This document shows positions 32,462 through 42,080 of a DNA stretch of 64,000 nt, one piece after another; within the stretch, counting starts at the first letter, position 1, and each line of letters begins with the position of its first letter. Where the stretch lies: positions 1 to 64,000 of the forward strand of contig JAIFMU010000009.1 of the NCBI GenBank assembly GCA_020048285.1, in the 5' to 3' direction. The notes beneath the pieces were generated by a model, which saw only the letters and a list, made by a program, of their open reading frames with translations, had not been told where the DNA came from and did not search any database. The DNA comes from a bacterium (GTDB taxonomy: Bacteria > Fibrobacterota > Chitinivibrionia > Chitinivibrionales > Chitinivibrionaceae). The position numbers were made by a program, and so were the translations under genes.

Positions 32462-34315
32462 TTACAACTTTTTGAGTTCTTCCATAACCGTTTTTTTATC
32501 CACCAAATCCCGCATAACCACGGGAGTCTTGTACTCTTTGCCATCAAAGATCGCGAGGAACGGAATCGACCGTGAACCGAGATGGTGCATGAGCGATTCT
32601 ATTTCCGCATTGTCCGTGGTGAGATCCCCTTTGATTGCCAGAATGTTTTTCTCTTTGATCAATGCTTCCACTTCCGGCGAATGGTAGACATTGACCTTAT
32701 TAAACTGACAGTTCATACACCAGTTCGCGGTGAAGTCAATCATGACAGGACGCCCTTCAGCATGAGCCGCCTGAATAGCTTCGACGGAGAATTTCTGCCA
32801 TGTCACGGTGGATTCTCCTTCCACTTTTTCCGATTGCGCCACGGTGCCATACATTTTTTCAAAGGTGATATAGTAGCCGATGCCGATCACCGCAAGCGCC
32901 ATCAATCCCGCCTGAATCTTCTTACCAATCGACACACCAAACGGAGCGACTTTGGTGTAGAGAATCACTGCCGCCGCCAGTGCAACCTGCATTCCCACCG
33001 TGGGAAGAACCATATCCTGCGGAAGTCCGATCATGAGATAGACCGCAAAGCCGAGCAGGAAAAATCCGAGAATCTGCTTGAATGTCTCCATCCATGCTCC
33101 CGGTTTCGGCACAAGGCGGGAGAGTCGTTTGGAAGCGGCTAGTAGCATATAGGGCGAAGCCATTCCGATACCCAGTGCGAGGAATACCAGATAGATCACC
33201 AGTTTCGGTTGGGTGAGCGTCCACGCCAGTGTTGCACCGAGAAAGGGCCCGCTACATGGTGTTGCCAAAATTGTGGCAAAGACACCTTTGGAAAAGTTCC
33301 CCCAAAAACCGTTCGTGTCCTGTTTCATATCCATTTCGGAGATCTTTGAAGGAACAAGAATAATAAAGAGATCGAACATTCCCATCGCGAACAGGAACAT
33401 CATTGACACAAGAATGACGATAAATACGGGGTTTTGGAACTGTTCACCCCAACTCATGCCAGCAAATGCTGCCACCGTGGCGAGAATCATAAAGACAAGA
33501 ATCATCCCAAGCGAAAAGGCAAAACTGTGTTTTAAAGCTGTCGCCTTGGATCCTTCGCGACCTTTAGAAAAGGAGAGAATTTTGATTCCTAAAACCGGAA
33601 GTACGCAGGGCATAAAGTTGAGTATCAGTCCGGCTATAAAGGCGAACACTAGCGCAAGAACAATGTTCAAGGATTTTCCCGCAGATTTGGGAGAATAATC
33701 CCACTGAGGAGGATTACTGGCACTCACATCAACTGTTGCTACTGGTTCGTCGGGAGTTGACGTAATGCCTTCAAGGGGAATCTCTTGCGCATTCGCTAAT
33801 AGGATCGCAGTAGATGACTCGGCAGCGAAGGCTAGAGAACTTTTTGTGCCAATACTTAACGAAAGTTTTACTGTTTGAGTCACGGGAATGCAGTTGGTTT
33901 TACAGATCAATCCATCCACCGAGATTTCCACCGGAACTGTTGCATTTGGTGAGGCAGTTACAACACCTTTCACAAAGAGTGTTGCAGAACGTTCCCACGA
34001 CCACGCCCAGAACTCCTCCATTCCTTCGGGAATGTACTTTTCCGGTTTCTGGGCGATCGCTCCAATCCATGTGATACCTTCAACCGTTTTCGGCGTGATT
34101 GTCACCGGTTTCCCCACACCGGGCCCCATGGGATTTGCATAGAGATGATACCCTTCGGGGATCGCAATCTTAAGAGCGATTATCGCCGTATCCCCAGGCG
34201 CAAACGTCTGCGATGATGCAAGGGGTGAAATACCTATGTTCGGCGGTGTTTCGCTAAATACTGCGCTACTTAATAGTAGTAGTAGTATCAAGGCGATCTG
34301 TTTAATCGTTTTCAT
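32462..34315 (-). CDS. dsbD: DsbD-type thiol:disulfide interchange protein
   Basis: 617 residues. A signal peptide is followed by an N-terminal immunoglobulin-like domain (about 25-165) with the pair in CKTNC. Eight membrane segments at about 210-480 carry the redox cysteines NFMPCVLP and ATPCSGPF. The C-terminal thioredoxin domain has TANWCMNCQFNK. The protein carries reducing power from cytoplasmic thioredoxin to the periplasm. It could feed the envelope thioredoxin-like proteins encoded at 35603-41739. GGAGGCC precedes the ATG. An IS630 element has inserted about 80 bases upstream of its start and may affect its promoter. Confidence 0.93.
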   Translation of the reverse strand: MKTIKQIALILLLLLSSAVFSETPPNIGISPLASSQTFAPGDTAIIALKIAIPEGYHLYANPMGPGVGKPVTITPKTVEGITWIGAIAQKPEKYIPEGMEEFWAWSWERSATLFVKGVVTASPNATVPVEISVDGLICKTNCIPVTQTVKLSLSIGTKSSLAFAAESSTAILLANAQEIPLEGITSTPDEPVATVDVSASNPPQWDYSPKSAGKSLNIVLALVFAFIAGLILNFMPCVLPVLGIKILSFSKGREGSKATALKHSFAFSLGMILVFMILATVAAFAGMSWGEQFQNPVFIVILVSMMFLFAMGMFDLFIILVPSKISEMDMKQDTNGFWGNFSKGVFATILATPCSGPFLGATLAWTLTQPKLVIYLVFLALGIGMASPYMLLAASKRLSRLVPKPGAWMETFKQILGFFLLGFAVYLMIGLPQDMVLPTVGMQVALAAAVILYTKVAPFGVSIGKKIQAGLMALAVIGIGYYITFEKMYGTVAQSEKVEGESTVTWQKFSVEAIQAAHAEGRPVMIDFTANWCMNCQFNKVNVYHSPEVEALIKEKNILAIKGDLTTDNAEIESLMHHLGSRSIPFLAIFDGKEYKTPVVMRDLVDKKTVMEELKKL

Positions 34316-34395
34316 GGGGCCTCCACAGCTAAAAGCAATTAGGTTCTGTCGACACGGTTTTTATAAAAGTAAAGATATACTCTTTCTTGAACATA

Positions 34396-35489
34396 CTCTA
34401 AAGTCGGTTAATTTGTAGACATTGTATACGCAGTATCAGGGGCACGGAAAAATGAAGCAACTTTATCTTTTGCACGCTGAAGTTTCATCAGACAACTTCG
34501 AGCAAATTTTGTCAAATCATCCTTCGTAGAAATCGATCTTTTTCCGATCTCTCGTTTCACATGGCTCCAAACCCATTCGTCAGGATTGAGTTTCGGTGAA
34601 TATGGAGGAAGAAATACCAGTTCAATTTTCTCTTTGTGTTTTTCGATAAATGCTTTTGTTTTCTTTGACCTATGCATTGGATGCCCATCAACGATGAGGA
34701 TAATTTTCTTTTTTTGACCTACCAGAAGTCGGCGTAAGAACTCAATAAACAATTCTGTCGTTCCGTTCTTTGCTGTGACCATGAACCGTAACTCTCCATA
34801 ACTGTTTACTGCCGATACTAGATTAATTCTAAATCGTGAACCAGTTGATGTCACAACGGGACGAGTGCCTTTTAATCCCCATGTTTTACCTGAGTGATGA
34901 TCAGAGCGTAAGCCTGACTCATCTTGAAACCAGATTTCTGCATTTTCTTTCTTCGCCCGTGCTACTAGCGCCGGATATTCAACATCACGCCAGTTTTGTA
35001 CCAAAACAGGATCTTGCTTGTCTGCAGCATACTTGGGCTTCTGAAAACTGAAACCAAGCTTTTTGAGTAGTTCACCAGTTTGTGTTTTCCCAAGGTCAAC
35101 ATTAAACTCCTTCTTTATAAGAACTTGAATCATGGATCGTGTCCAAAGTGCAAATTCAAACTTCAACTGCAAAGGCGTCTTATCTTTTAATATTTCAAGG
35201 AGTTTTACACCTTGCTCAGGACTGATTTTTGGTTCGCGCCCCGGTGCTGGTTTACGACGAAGACCTTCTTCGCCATAGGCTACGTATGTGGCTAACCATT
35301 TGTAAATAGTCGAACGGTTAAGCCCAAGACTGTCAACGACAAGTTCAGGACTGGCACCACCTTCGACCTGTTTCACTGCGCGAATCCGAATTTCGGCTTG
35401 CGCTTCTCTGCTGATTTTTCTTCCATCTATTTTCATGCCACGAAAATAATTCATGCATAAAAATGTTGCAATATTATCCGACTTTAGAG
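34396..35489 (-). mobile_element. Complete IS630-family insertion sequence
   Basis: About 1.09 kb. The ends are CTCTAAAGTCGG at 34396 and its reverse complement CCGACTTTAGAG ending at 35489. TA lies on both flanks (34394-34395 and 35490-35491), the target duplication expected of IS630/mariner elements. The transposase frame inside is intact, so the copy may be active and recent. Confidence 0.9.
34408..35454 (-). CDS. IS630-family transposase
   Basis: 348 residues, full length in one frame. The N-terminal HTH (AKQVEGGASPELVV region, then SLGLNRSTIYKWLATY) is of the winged-helix type found in IS630. The DDE catalytic region has FQDESGL, ILIVDGHPMHRSK and LPPYSPKLNPDEWVWSHVK. It cuts the element ends and inserts at TA. 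The inverted repeats at 34396 and 35489 bracket the gene closely. No frameshift is seen. Confidence 0.92.
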   Translation of the reverse strand: MNYFRGMKIDGRKISREAQAEIRIRAVKQVEGGASPELVVDSLGLNRSTIYKWLATYVAYGEEGLRRKPAPGREPKISPEQGVKLLEILKDKTPLQLKFEFALWTRSMIQVLIKKEFNVDLGKTQTGELLKKLGFSFQKPKYAADKQDPVLVQNWRDVEYPALVARAKKENAEIWFQDESGLRSDHHSGKTWGLKGTRPVVTSTGSRFRINLVSAVNSYGELRFMVTAKNGTTELFIEFLRRLLVGQKKKIILIVDGHPMHRSKKTKAFIEKHKEKIELVFLPPYSPKLNPDEWVWSHVKREIGKRSISTKDDLTKFARSCLMKLQRAKDKVASFFRAPDTAYTMSTN

Positions 35490-35602
35490 TATATCCTTGA
35501 AAGGTGTGTATCGAAGGTTGTCTATTCGTGAAAGCAATAATTATACCAACTATGGACGTAGAAGATGGCGGCTACTGGTCACCGCCATCTGAAAAAAAAT
35601 TC

Positions 35603-37351
35603 TTATGGAATCATAAATCGAGTTGCAGGAGAAGCAAAATCTCTTCCTTTAACAGAAACCATATACACACCACTGGCCAGATTCATTGCACCGAGATTGA
35701 CGGAAGATCCAGAGATAACCTGTTCCACCAATACTCGTCCATTGAAACCAATGACGCGAACGACTCCATTGGCAATTTCAGAGCCAATATTGAGGGTTAA
35801 TCCATTGAGGGAAAAGTTGGAGTTTTTGAGGGCTAGAGCGCTTCTGACGGAAACCGGATCTGGTTCGTAGTTCGTTGCTTTTAGTTCAGATAGATAAAAC
35901 AATGTGGTTGCATTAAGCGCTGTTGCTTCAAAACTGATCGACGAAACCTGAGAAAGATCGAGGGTTGTTTTAAGAGAATCAGGAGTCCACGAAGGTTGCA
36001 GGAAAAGCTCTTTTTTGAGATACAGAGTAGTATCCGCAGCAGGAAGTTCAACGCCAAAACTGACACCATCCTCGCTCAGTGTACCTTGAGACAGTACGAG
36101 CCCAATCGGCTTTGAAGCGGAGTAGGTTACTTTAAAAAGCGATGCCTCAGAAAACGACTTTGTATATGACGTTGATAATGAACCCCATGGATAGATTTCT
36201 TTCGTTTCATCACCGGCGACAAGCGCAAATGTTGCTCCTACTTTCTGAGCGACAGAGGTGGTGTCAATGGTCGCTGTCGAACCATAGGAATCAGCACTGA
36301 CACTCCAGGATCCGAAACTGAGAAGATTGACCGATAAATTTGCGGTATCGCTAACGACTGCCGCATCTTTGAATTCCGCCGTTACGGTGGCGGTTTTTCC
36401 GAGTGTCGTAATCGTAGTTGTCGATTTATTTGCGTCGGCGAAAACCACGCCGTCAGCAGAACTCCATTTTACAAACTCTTTACCTGAAGGAACTTCCGCA
36501 GTAATCGTAACCGTTTTGCCCGATTCGTACGACCCATCGCCGGTTCCGCCGGTTACAGTGAGCGCGAAAGTCGGTGTGGATCCTAATTCCTGGAATGTGT
36601 TATCTCGTGTGTAACCATTATAAACAATACCATCTTTGAACAATACAAGTGCGATTTTCAGGTCTTTCTGTTTCCAGCTTACCCAGTTTGTTTGTTCGAT
36701 AGCAATGCTGAGCGTATCTTTCCAAAGATTTCCCGAGAGGGCCTGTGATGGTAACGAAGTACCTTTTGCGCCCGTTTTGCTGATCAATGTCGACGTTTTC
36801 CGCAGAACATATCGGTGATTCACGGTACCCGTCTGACCTGATTGAGTAGCTTTCACACTGTCTTCGATAACCATGGTGTTCAGTTCGAAATTTCCCGTAA
36901 TAGCTCCGTTAGACTTGACGTACCGTATCACACGGATATTTGAGCCAATTATCTTAGCTTCAAAATTTATCCCGATTTCTTTTGCTTTTCCTGTTTCATT
37001 GGTTATGTATGTTTTGATTTCAGGCTGTCCTATCGAGCTGTTGTTGACTGCAAATGTGGGATATCCAGCTACCTTGTGGATCGACTCCCACGCAGTTGCA
37101 TAGGTGGTTTTTAGCATGGGAGTTCCGCCATCATAATAAGAACAGTTACTCTTAATTAAAACTGCATTATCTTTATAGATCGGGTTAGAATACAATTCCT
37201 GCCATTGCGTCCATCCCCAGGTACCGCACGGGCCACAGGTAGTACCAGTAAAAATGGTAGCTACCGGCATGGACTTGAAATCAACTATGGGCTGAGCGGT
37301 AAGCGCTGTGGCGGCAAGCAGTGCGGAAGCCGCGATCATTTTCGTTTTCAT
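35603..37351 (-). CDS. Secreted Omp28-like thioredoxin-fold protein with repeat domain and sorting-type tail
   Basis: 582 residues. After the signal peptide a thioredoxin-like domain has the pair C39-C42 (TTCGPCGTWGW). A beta domain lies at about 265-330 of the InlB/Listeria-Bacteroides repeat type (GSYESGKTVTITAEVPSG, EFVKWSS). After a further beta region the C-terminus resembles a type-IX secretion tail (ASGVYMVSVKG, ending RFMIP). It is the last gene of the redox operon starting at 41739. Predicted role: extracellular or surface thiol chemistry. Confidence 0.78.
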   Translation of the reverse strand: MKTKMIAASALLAATALTAQPIVDFKSMPVATIFTGTTCGPCGTWGWTQWQELYSNPIYKDNAVLIKSNCSYYDGGTPMLKTTYATAWESIHKVAGYPTFAVNNSSIGQPEIKTYITNETGKAKEIGINFEAKIIGSNIRVIRYVKSNGAITGNFELNTMVIEDSVKATQSGQTGTVNHRYVLRKTSTLISKTGAKGTSLPSQALSGNLWKDTLSIAIEQTNWVSWKQKDLKIALVLFKDGIVYNGYTRDNTFQELGSTPTFALTVTGGTGDGSYESGKTVTITAEVPSGKEFVKWSSADGVVFADANKSTTTITTLGKTATVTAEFKDAAVVSDTANLSVNLLSFGSWSVSADSYGSTATIDTTSVAQKVGATFALVAGDETKEIYPWGSLSTSYTKSFSEASLFKVTYSASKPIGLVLSQGTLSEDGVSFGVELPAADTTLYLKKELFLQPSWTPDSLKTTLDLSQVSSISFEATALNATTLFYLSELKATNYEPDPVSVRSALALKNSNFSLNGLTLNIGSEIANGVVRVIGFNGRVLVEQVISGSSVNLGAMNLASGVYMVSVKGRDFASPATRFMIP

Positions 37352-37464
37352 ATGAGTCTCTCTTTTTTGAAATATTATGAACTATTTATCTCTTTAGCGA
37401 TGTGAGAAAGTTCCTCTTTCTCTTTTGTACACATTCATTTTCTAGACATATCTATCATCTCCCG

Positions 37465-38937
37465 TTAAAAGCTACTGATAAAGGTGAGTTCTATTCCTTT
37501 GAGTTCCGGCTTTTTTACACAGGTTCCTCCGGCACAGATTTTCCCCTCTTTGCGGGTTCCCCCAAATATCTGAAGACGATGTTTCTCTTTGATTGTCATA
37601 TTAAACTGACCACCTCCCCACGCCTGAGTGACAAGCCCATCGCCACTCTCTTTTCTGTCCGGATCGGAAGTAGCCGCCCCGAGTGCCGAAAAGACAAACT
37701 GTTTCCAGCTGATTCCCAGTTCATAGGTTTGAAAAAAGTACTGTCGCGAAGGATCAAAATTCTGATCAAGCGTCCGGTGCTGGTGGGCAAAGTCCGCTTT
37801 TACGGCTATTGCCTTAATTGGCACTTCACCGTGAATCCCCGCATTGATATACCGCCCGGCTTGATCATTCTGAAAACCACCGCCGAAAGTCGTTTTCAGT
37901 TCGCCAAAATGGAGATCGGTCTGGCCGTAGAGTTCACTGAACAGGAGCGTTTTCGTGGAATCTTGCGAACGCGTATTGCTGTAACTCAGGCTAAACATGT
38001 TTTCCCCAGGAAGCGGCCCGGACAGTTCCGTCAGAAATCCCTGTTCATTATCTCCTTTGAATTCAGTGGGAGTCATGTCGGTAAAGAGAGAAAAAAGATG
38101 TTCTTTAATCGCCGCCGGTGGCGTATTGATCTGCAGTTTATCGTCCTTGAGACTGAACTTTCTGTAGTTTTTCCCTTCCGCAAAGAGTGTAAACGATCCG
38201 GCTGTCACCGTAGTGTTCAGATAGGCGGCACGACCGTGAACGAGAAAGTTGTCCCAATCTTTGAACATGGTCGGCACGGAAAACCCTGCGCCGGCTTTCC
38301 CGAAATCTTTTGCGGCAAACTCTCCTTTAAAAGTCACCGCAGGGAAGTAGAGTTCTCCCGTGATCGATCCCCAATAGTGCGTGGAACTATCTTTCTGAAC
38401 AATCACGCCGGTAGCTCCGGGGAAAAATGTTTTCCCCGGTGCAAGGCGGATTTTTGCTCCTTCGAGAAGAGCGTGCCGAACTCCTTCGAAATCGCGCATT
38501 TTCCCGCCAAAGAGTGAACCTTCAACTTTTTCTCCCGCAAAGGAAACCGCCAGACCATCGATATTCGTGTTCCACCCGAGATCGCGATCTTCGTAACTGC
38601 GAAGAGTAATCCCGTTGCCCAGAGTTGTAAAAAAGTGCCCCGCTTCCACCGTGATATTGTCGCCGTTCCAGCGGAATGTTCGTTTCATCATACCGATTGA
38701 ATCAGCCGGTGAAAACGATCCCGGAAACGGCGCGATCTGCGCTTCGAACCCGAGATCAACAGAAAAATTCCCCATAGAGGCGTTCAGATCGAACCACTCC
38801 TGAAAGTAGCGCGAAGGTTCCGGTTCATTGATTGAATCCAAAGCCGCCCGTAGTTCATTGCTGCCGCTCACCTGAAAATCAGCCGCAGAAAGCGTTGCGA
38901 CAGATCCGGCTACAAGCAGGATGTGTTTCGCTTTCAT
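37465..38937 (-). CDS. DUF6029-like outer-membrane beta-barrel protein
   Basis: 490 residues. A signal peptide (MKAKHILLVAGSVATLSA) precedes strands typical of a large barrel (YFQEWFDLNASMG, ITVEAGHFFTTLGNGITLRSYEDRDLG). The C-terminus ends with a phenylalanine (IELTFISSF) after a small Cys pair (ICAGGTCVKK). DUF6029 proteins are found next to TlpA and Omp28 genes in Bacteroidota, as here. The start lies directly after the tlpA stop. Function in the set is unknown; it may anchor or display the secreted redox proteins. Confidence 0.75.
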   Translation of the reverse strand: MKAKHILLVAGSVATLSAADFQVSGSNELRAALDSINEPEPSRYFQEWFDLNASMGNFSVDLGFEAQIAPFPGSFSPADSIGMMKRTFRWNGDNITVEAGHFFTTLGNGITLRSYEDRDLGWNTNIDGLAVSFAGEKVEGSLFGGKMRDFEGVRHALLEGAKIRLAPGKTFFPGATGVIVQKDSSTHYWGSITGELYFPAVTFKGEFAAKDFGKAGAGFSVPTMFKDWDNFLVHGRAAYLNTTVTAGSFTLFAEGKNYRKFSLKDDKLQINTPPAAIKEHLFSLFTDMTPTEFKGDNEQGFLTELSGPLPGENMFSLSYSNTRSQDSTKTLLFSELYGQTDLHFGELKTTFGGGFQNDQAGRYINAGIHGEVPIKAIAVKADFAHQHRTLDQNFDPSRQYFFQTYELGISWKQFVFSALGAATSDPDRKESGDGLVTQAWGGGQFNMTIKEKHRLQIFGGTRKEGKICAGGTCVKKPELKGIELTFISSF

Positions 38938-38938
38938 G

Positions 38939-39430
38939 TTAGTTTCCTTTTCCCAAGGTTTCTTCTATTACTTTTTTAAGAGCGACTTCATCACCTTTTG
39001 CATATCCGGTATGACGATATACGATCTGGTTATTTTGATCGATTACCACTGTGGTGGGGGTGGTTGTAGCTTTCAGTTTTGCGTAGACCGATTTTTCTGG
39101 ATCGAGAAGAATAGTCATGGGCCATTTGCGCGCATTGGCAAATCCCGGAACCTTGGCGGAACTTTTCGGGTCATCAATGGAGATTGAAATAAATTCGACG
39201 CCCTTGGTGGAAAATTCCGAGTGAAGTTTTGCTAACTCATTCATTTCACTCATACAGGGAACACACCAAGTCGCCCAGAAATTGATCACTTTTACTCCTT
39301 TTGCGCTTTTGGCGAGGGAGTAGGTCTGTCCTTTCACGGTCTTTGCGCTAAAATCCGGTGCTTTTTCTGAAACTGATCCGGCGAAAAGTGTTGCAACAGT
39401 AATAAGAGCGGTAAGAATTACTTTTTTCAT
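38939..39430 (-). CDS. TlpA/ResA-like periplasmic thioredoxin
   Basis: 163 residues with a signal peptide (MKKVILTALITVATLFAGS). The active-site pair is C56-C59 in FWATWCVPCM, as in TlpA/ResA. The cis-proline loop is present (TPTTVVID). It should reduce disulfides in periplasmic proteins, with electrons probably from DsbD. AAGGAGATTC precedes the ATG. It lies between the Omp28-like lipoprotein and the DUF6029 gene. Confidence 0.9.
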   Translation of the reverse strand: MKKVILTALITVATLFAGSVSEKAPDFSAKTVKGQTYSLAKSAKGVKVINFWATWCVPCMSEMNELAKLHSEFSTKGVEFISISIDDPKSSAKVPGFANARKWPMTILLDPEKSVYAKLKATTTPTTVVIDQNNQIVYRHTGYAKGDEVALKKVIEETLGKGN

Positions 39431-39444
39431 TTGAATCTCCTTGT

Positions 39445-40632
39445 TTAATACGAAATTTGAACTGACTGATAGACGCGCAGCGAACTGCTCTGTTGCAGGA
39501 ACGCTGTCAACTTGAGTGCCGTTCCTCCGGTAAGCTTATCGGTAGACACTACAAAAGTGCGTTCAACCGATTCTCCCGGAGCAATGGATACTCCTGTTTC
39601 TTTAAGCGGTTGATAGCGGAACAGATCGGCAAAAGATGTTTCACCGTTGGTTCCCGGTGCTTTGTCGAGAACCACCTTTTTTTCGGTGAGATTCACGAAT
39701 AGGGTTCCGGTAAATGTCGAATCAGATCGATTTGTAATCGAGATCGATTCGTGGGTGAGATTCATGGCGAGTTGTGCTGGTTCTGCCAACTTGCGCTGAA
39801 CCGTTTCGAGAAATAGCGATCGAAAAAGTGCTGTATCTCCATTGTGCTGAATCGGTTCTCCGTTCACTGCAAACATGGGAAGCGCGTATTTCAGTTTTGG
39901 TCCATACTGTTTTGCCAACTCTTCCTGCGGTTTCGGGTTGAATGCAAAGAACGGATCTCCTTTTCCCGGCCAGTTGGCGTGGCTGGCGATTTTTAGAATG
40001 CGACGGTTGTTCATGGAATCGAGTATTTCATACATGATTTTTCCGTAGGCGGGACAGTAGTTACAGTCCGTATTGCTCAAATATTCCACCAAAACACTCT
40101 GCTGAAGTTCGATTTTTGCCGAAATTGTCGCCGTCTTCCCCGCTTGTATTGTTGCGGCGGTATCGAGCGTCGAAGAACCGGAACTGATAAGAAGCGGATA
40201 GTCGCCCACGGGAAATCCCCCTTGAGTGAATATCCCCGTGGAGTCAGTGACTCCCAGTTTCAGACCTGCCAGTTCGACCATTGATCCCGGTTCGGCCTCG
40301 ACGGAAACCGTTCCCGACTCAGCACTGTTCAATTCAATGAGGATATTTTTCTGCTCCCCTTCAGAAAGAACGACCGTGGTTAGCGCAAGAGAAAATCCTT
40401 CGCGAAAAAGCACAATTTCGTGTTTTCCCGTAGAAATGGGTTCAATGGTGAACAGGCCGTTGTTCATAGTGCCAATCTCTTTCCCGTTGAGAAAAACGCG
40501 AGCTGATTGTTTGCTCTGTTCTACGATAGTTATGGCACCGGGTTGCGCCTGTTTTACCACGCCATCGCGAGTCATACAACTCGTAAGCGATATGAGCGCC
40601 ACGCCAATGAGAACTTTGATTATTGTATTCAT
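39445..40632 (-). CDS. PEGA-domain lipoprotein with thioredoxin-fold (Omp28-like) domain
   Basis: 395 residues. The lipobox LTSC gives a lipid anchor at C19. Residues about 35-105 form a PEGA-type domain (SARVFLNGKEIGTMNNG, GKHEIVLFREGF), followed by a second small beta domain. From about 178 a thioredoxin-like domain has the pair C190-C193 (NTDCNYCPAYG) and a cis-proline loop ALPMFAVNG. It belongs to the five-gene redox operon and is probably held in the outer or inner membrane facing the periplasm. Confidence 0.8.
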   Translation of the reverse strand: MNTIIKVLIGVALISLTSCMTRDGVVKQAQPGAITIVEQSKQSARVFLNGKEIGTMNNGLFTIEPISTGKHEIVLFREGFSLALTTVVLSEGEQKNILIELNSAESGTVSVEAEPGSMVELAGLKLGVTDSTGIFTQGGFPVGDYPLLISSGSSTLDTAATIQAGKTATISAKIELQQSVLVEYLSNTDCNYCPAYGKIMYEILDSMNNRRILKIASHANWPGKGDPFFAFNPKPQEELAKQYGPKLKYALPMFAVNGEPIQHNGDTALFRSLFLETVQRKLAEPAQLAMNLTHESISITNRSDSTFTGTLFVNLTEKKVVLDKAPGTNGETSFADLFRYQPLKETGVSIAPGESVERTFVVSTDKLTGGTALKLTAFLQQSSSLRVYQSVQISY

Positions 40633-40662
40633 GAGTATCTCACTCTCTTCCGGAGTTTCTCG

Positions 40663-41739
40663 TTACTTGCCTGTATACACGAAAGGCATTGCTGTTTCTA
40701 CGCCGTTTTGAACAACGGTGAGGAGGTAGTTTCCGGCCGAATGCCCTTGCATAGAAAAAAGAAGGGGCGTACTTGCGTTGGCATTTCCATTGAACAGTTC
40801 CGCAATTTTACGACCGCGGAAATCGACCAGCTCTACTCGCGCTGCACCGCTGAAAGGGAGTTTCAACTCAGCCATGGAACCGCGAACCGCAAGTGCCACG
40901 GGAGCGATTGCTTTTCCTTGACTGCCGAGAACTGGAGTCGCTGACGATCCATAGGTGGGAAAGGAAAAGAGCATCGAAACCTGTTCGTCTGTTTTAGTAT
41001 CTTTCAGGTCGAAGGCGAGAAACGCCACACCGGAATCGGTAGGGGTTACATCGATGTCCAAGGAGACTTGTCCGTTCGGTGCAATGTCAAACTCCGACTC
41101 TTCGATGAACGGCGGGAGGCAAAGGTCGTTGACACACATGGTGATATCCCAATTTTGTGGAGCCTGAAGAGCGCGCCGTTTCAAAATGACCGAAGTTTTT
41201 TCATTGCGAGTTGATTTCAGTGACCCGTGAAGTTGGGTCATTTGACCGATTTTTGAGATTGTCCCAGCAGATTCAAAGGAGAACGCCAGAGTTTCAGTTG
41301 GTTTTGCCACAGGAGTAAAATTAACGCCGTAGAGTCGTTCATATTTTTCCGTTTTGTCATCGAGATTGATAATTGTAAACTGAACTGCCCCTTCGCCGGT
41401 AGAAGCATCGTCTTCAAAAATGAAATCCACATCGAGACTCACCTCCTTTCCGCCCGCAAGTACATACTCGAGGGTATCCATAAACGGCGGAAGGCATGAT
41501 TCAACACACATGGCCACATCCCATTTGTTCGGCAAAGCAAGCCGGGTTTTAATCACCTGAATATTTGCTGAACTTGCGGAGATGTTTGTAATTTTTGTAT
41601 GTAACTGCACCATCTTGGTTTCAGGAATTGCGTTCACCATACTGAAATTCGACTGGTCGGTGAGTTGTAACACCCCCGCTTCGAGAGAGAACATCATCGC
41701 AGCCATAGCGAGAGCTGTTTTTGTGGTTTTTAGTTTCAT
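40663..41739 (-). CDS. Secreted protein with duplicated Cys-pair domain and sorting-type tail
   Basis: 358 residues. After a signal peptide two copies of one beta domain occur, each with a tryptophan followed by a Cys pair: C78-C82 in NKWDVAMCVESCLPPF and C202-C207 in QNWDITMCVNDLCLPPF. The C-terminal 75 residues look like a type-IX sorting tail (AAELKLPFSG, RVELVDFRGRK). The start at 41739 was chosen for the ribosome site AGAAGG. It is the first gene of the operon with TlpA and Omp28-like proteins and may be their substrate or partner. Family not named. Confidence 0.72.
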   Translation of the reverse strand: MKLKTTKTALAMAAMMFSLEAGVLQLTDQSNFSMVNAIPETKMVQLHTKITNISASSANIQVIKTRLALPNKWDVAMCVESCLPPFMDTLEYVLAGGKEVSLDVDFIFEDDASTGEGAVQFTIINLDDKTEKYERLYGVNFTPVAKPTETLAFSFESAGTISKIGQMTQLHGSLKSTRNEKTSVILKRRALQAPQNWDITMCVNDLCLPPFIEESEFDIAPNGQVSLDIDVTPTDSGVAFLAFDLKDTKTDEQVSMLFSFPTYGSSATPVLGSQGKAIAPVALAVRGSMAELKLPFSGAARVELVDFRGRKIAELFNGNANASTPLLFSMQGHSAGNYLLTVVQNGVETAMPFVYTGK

Positions 41740-41835
41740 GGGGGAACCTTCTTTCATCTTTCATTGTTTGCACACTTAATGAATACCAAAAAGGTGAAGG
41801 TATTCCTTGGAAATCCCTGTATGAGTAGAACATGG

Positions 41836-41853
41836 TGGTAACTGTAGATACCA
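41836..41853. promoter_or_regulatory. Dyad TGGTA-N8-TACCA, copy 1
   Basis: TGGTA at 41836-41840 faces TACCA at 41849-41853, about 97 bases upstream of the redox operon start at 41739. The spacer (ACTGTAGA) is nearly the same as in the copy at 42081-42100. Candidate operator. Confidence 0.5.
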
Positions 41854-41956
41854 TAGCTTCTCAACTAGTTTATAGTCTTAGTCTTGCATTAATTGCTTTT
41901 TCGCGTTTTACCGTGAATATGACAAAAATGTAACGAGTTGTCTGTGTATTCTCTTG

Positions 41957-41989
41957 TCTTGTGCGTGTCTTGTGCGTGTCTTATGTGTA
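41957..41989. repeat. Three 11-bp direct repeats TCTTGTGCGTG
   Basis: TCTTGTGCGTG at 41957 and 41968 and TCTTATGTGTA at 41979, in the middle of the divergent promoter region 41740-42198, which holds no gene. One unit per helical turn could mark a regulator site or be simple slippage. Confidence 0.6.
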
Positions 41990-42080
41990 AAACTGCTTTT
42001 GTGCTAGTAAGCAAAGATTTTCCGTGTAGCTATTTTCAGAAAAGTGCAAATATTTGAAAAAGGGCGACAATTTTGTTGTA

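Noticed and set aside
37402-38517. 371-codon plus-strand frame
   Set aside because: It is antisense to the DUF6029 barrel gene, which has signal peptide, operon context and ribosome site.
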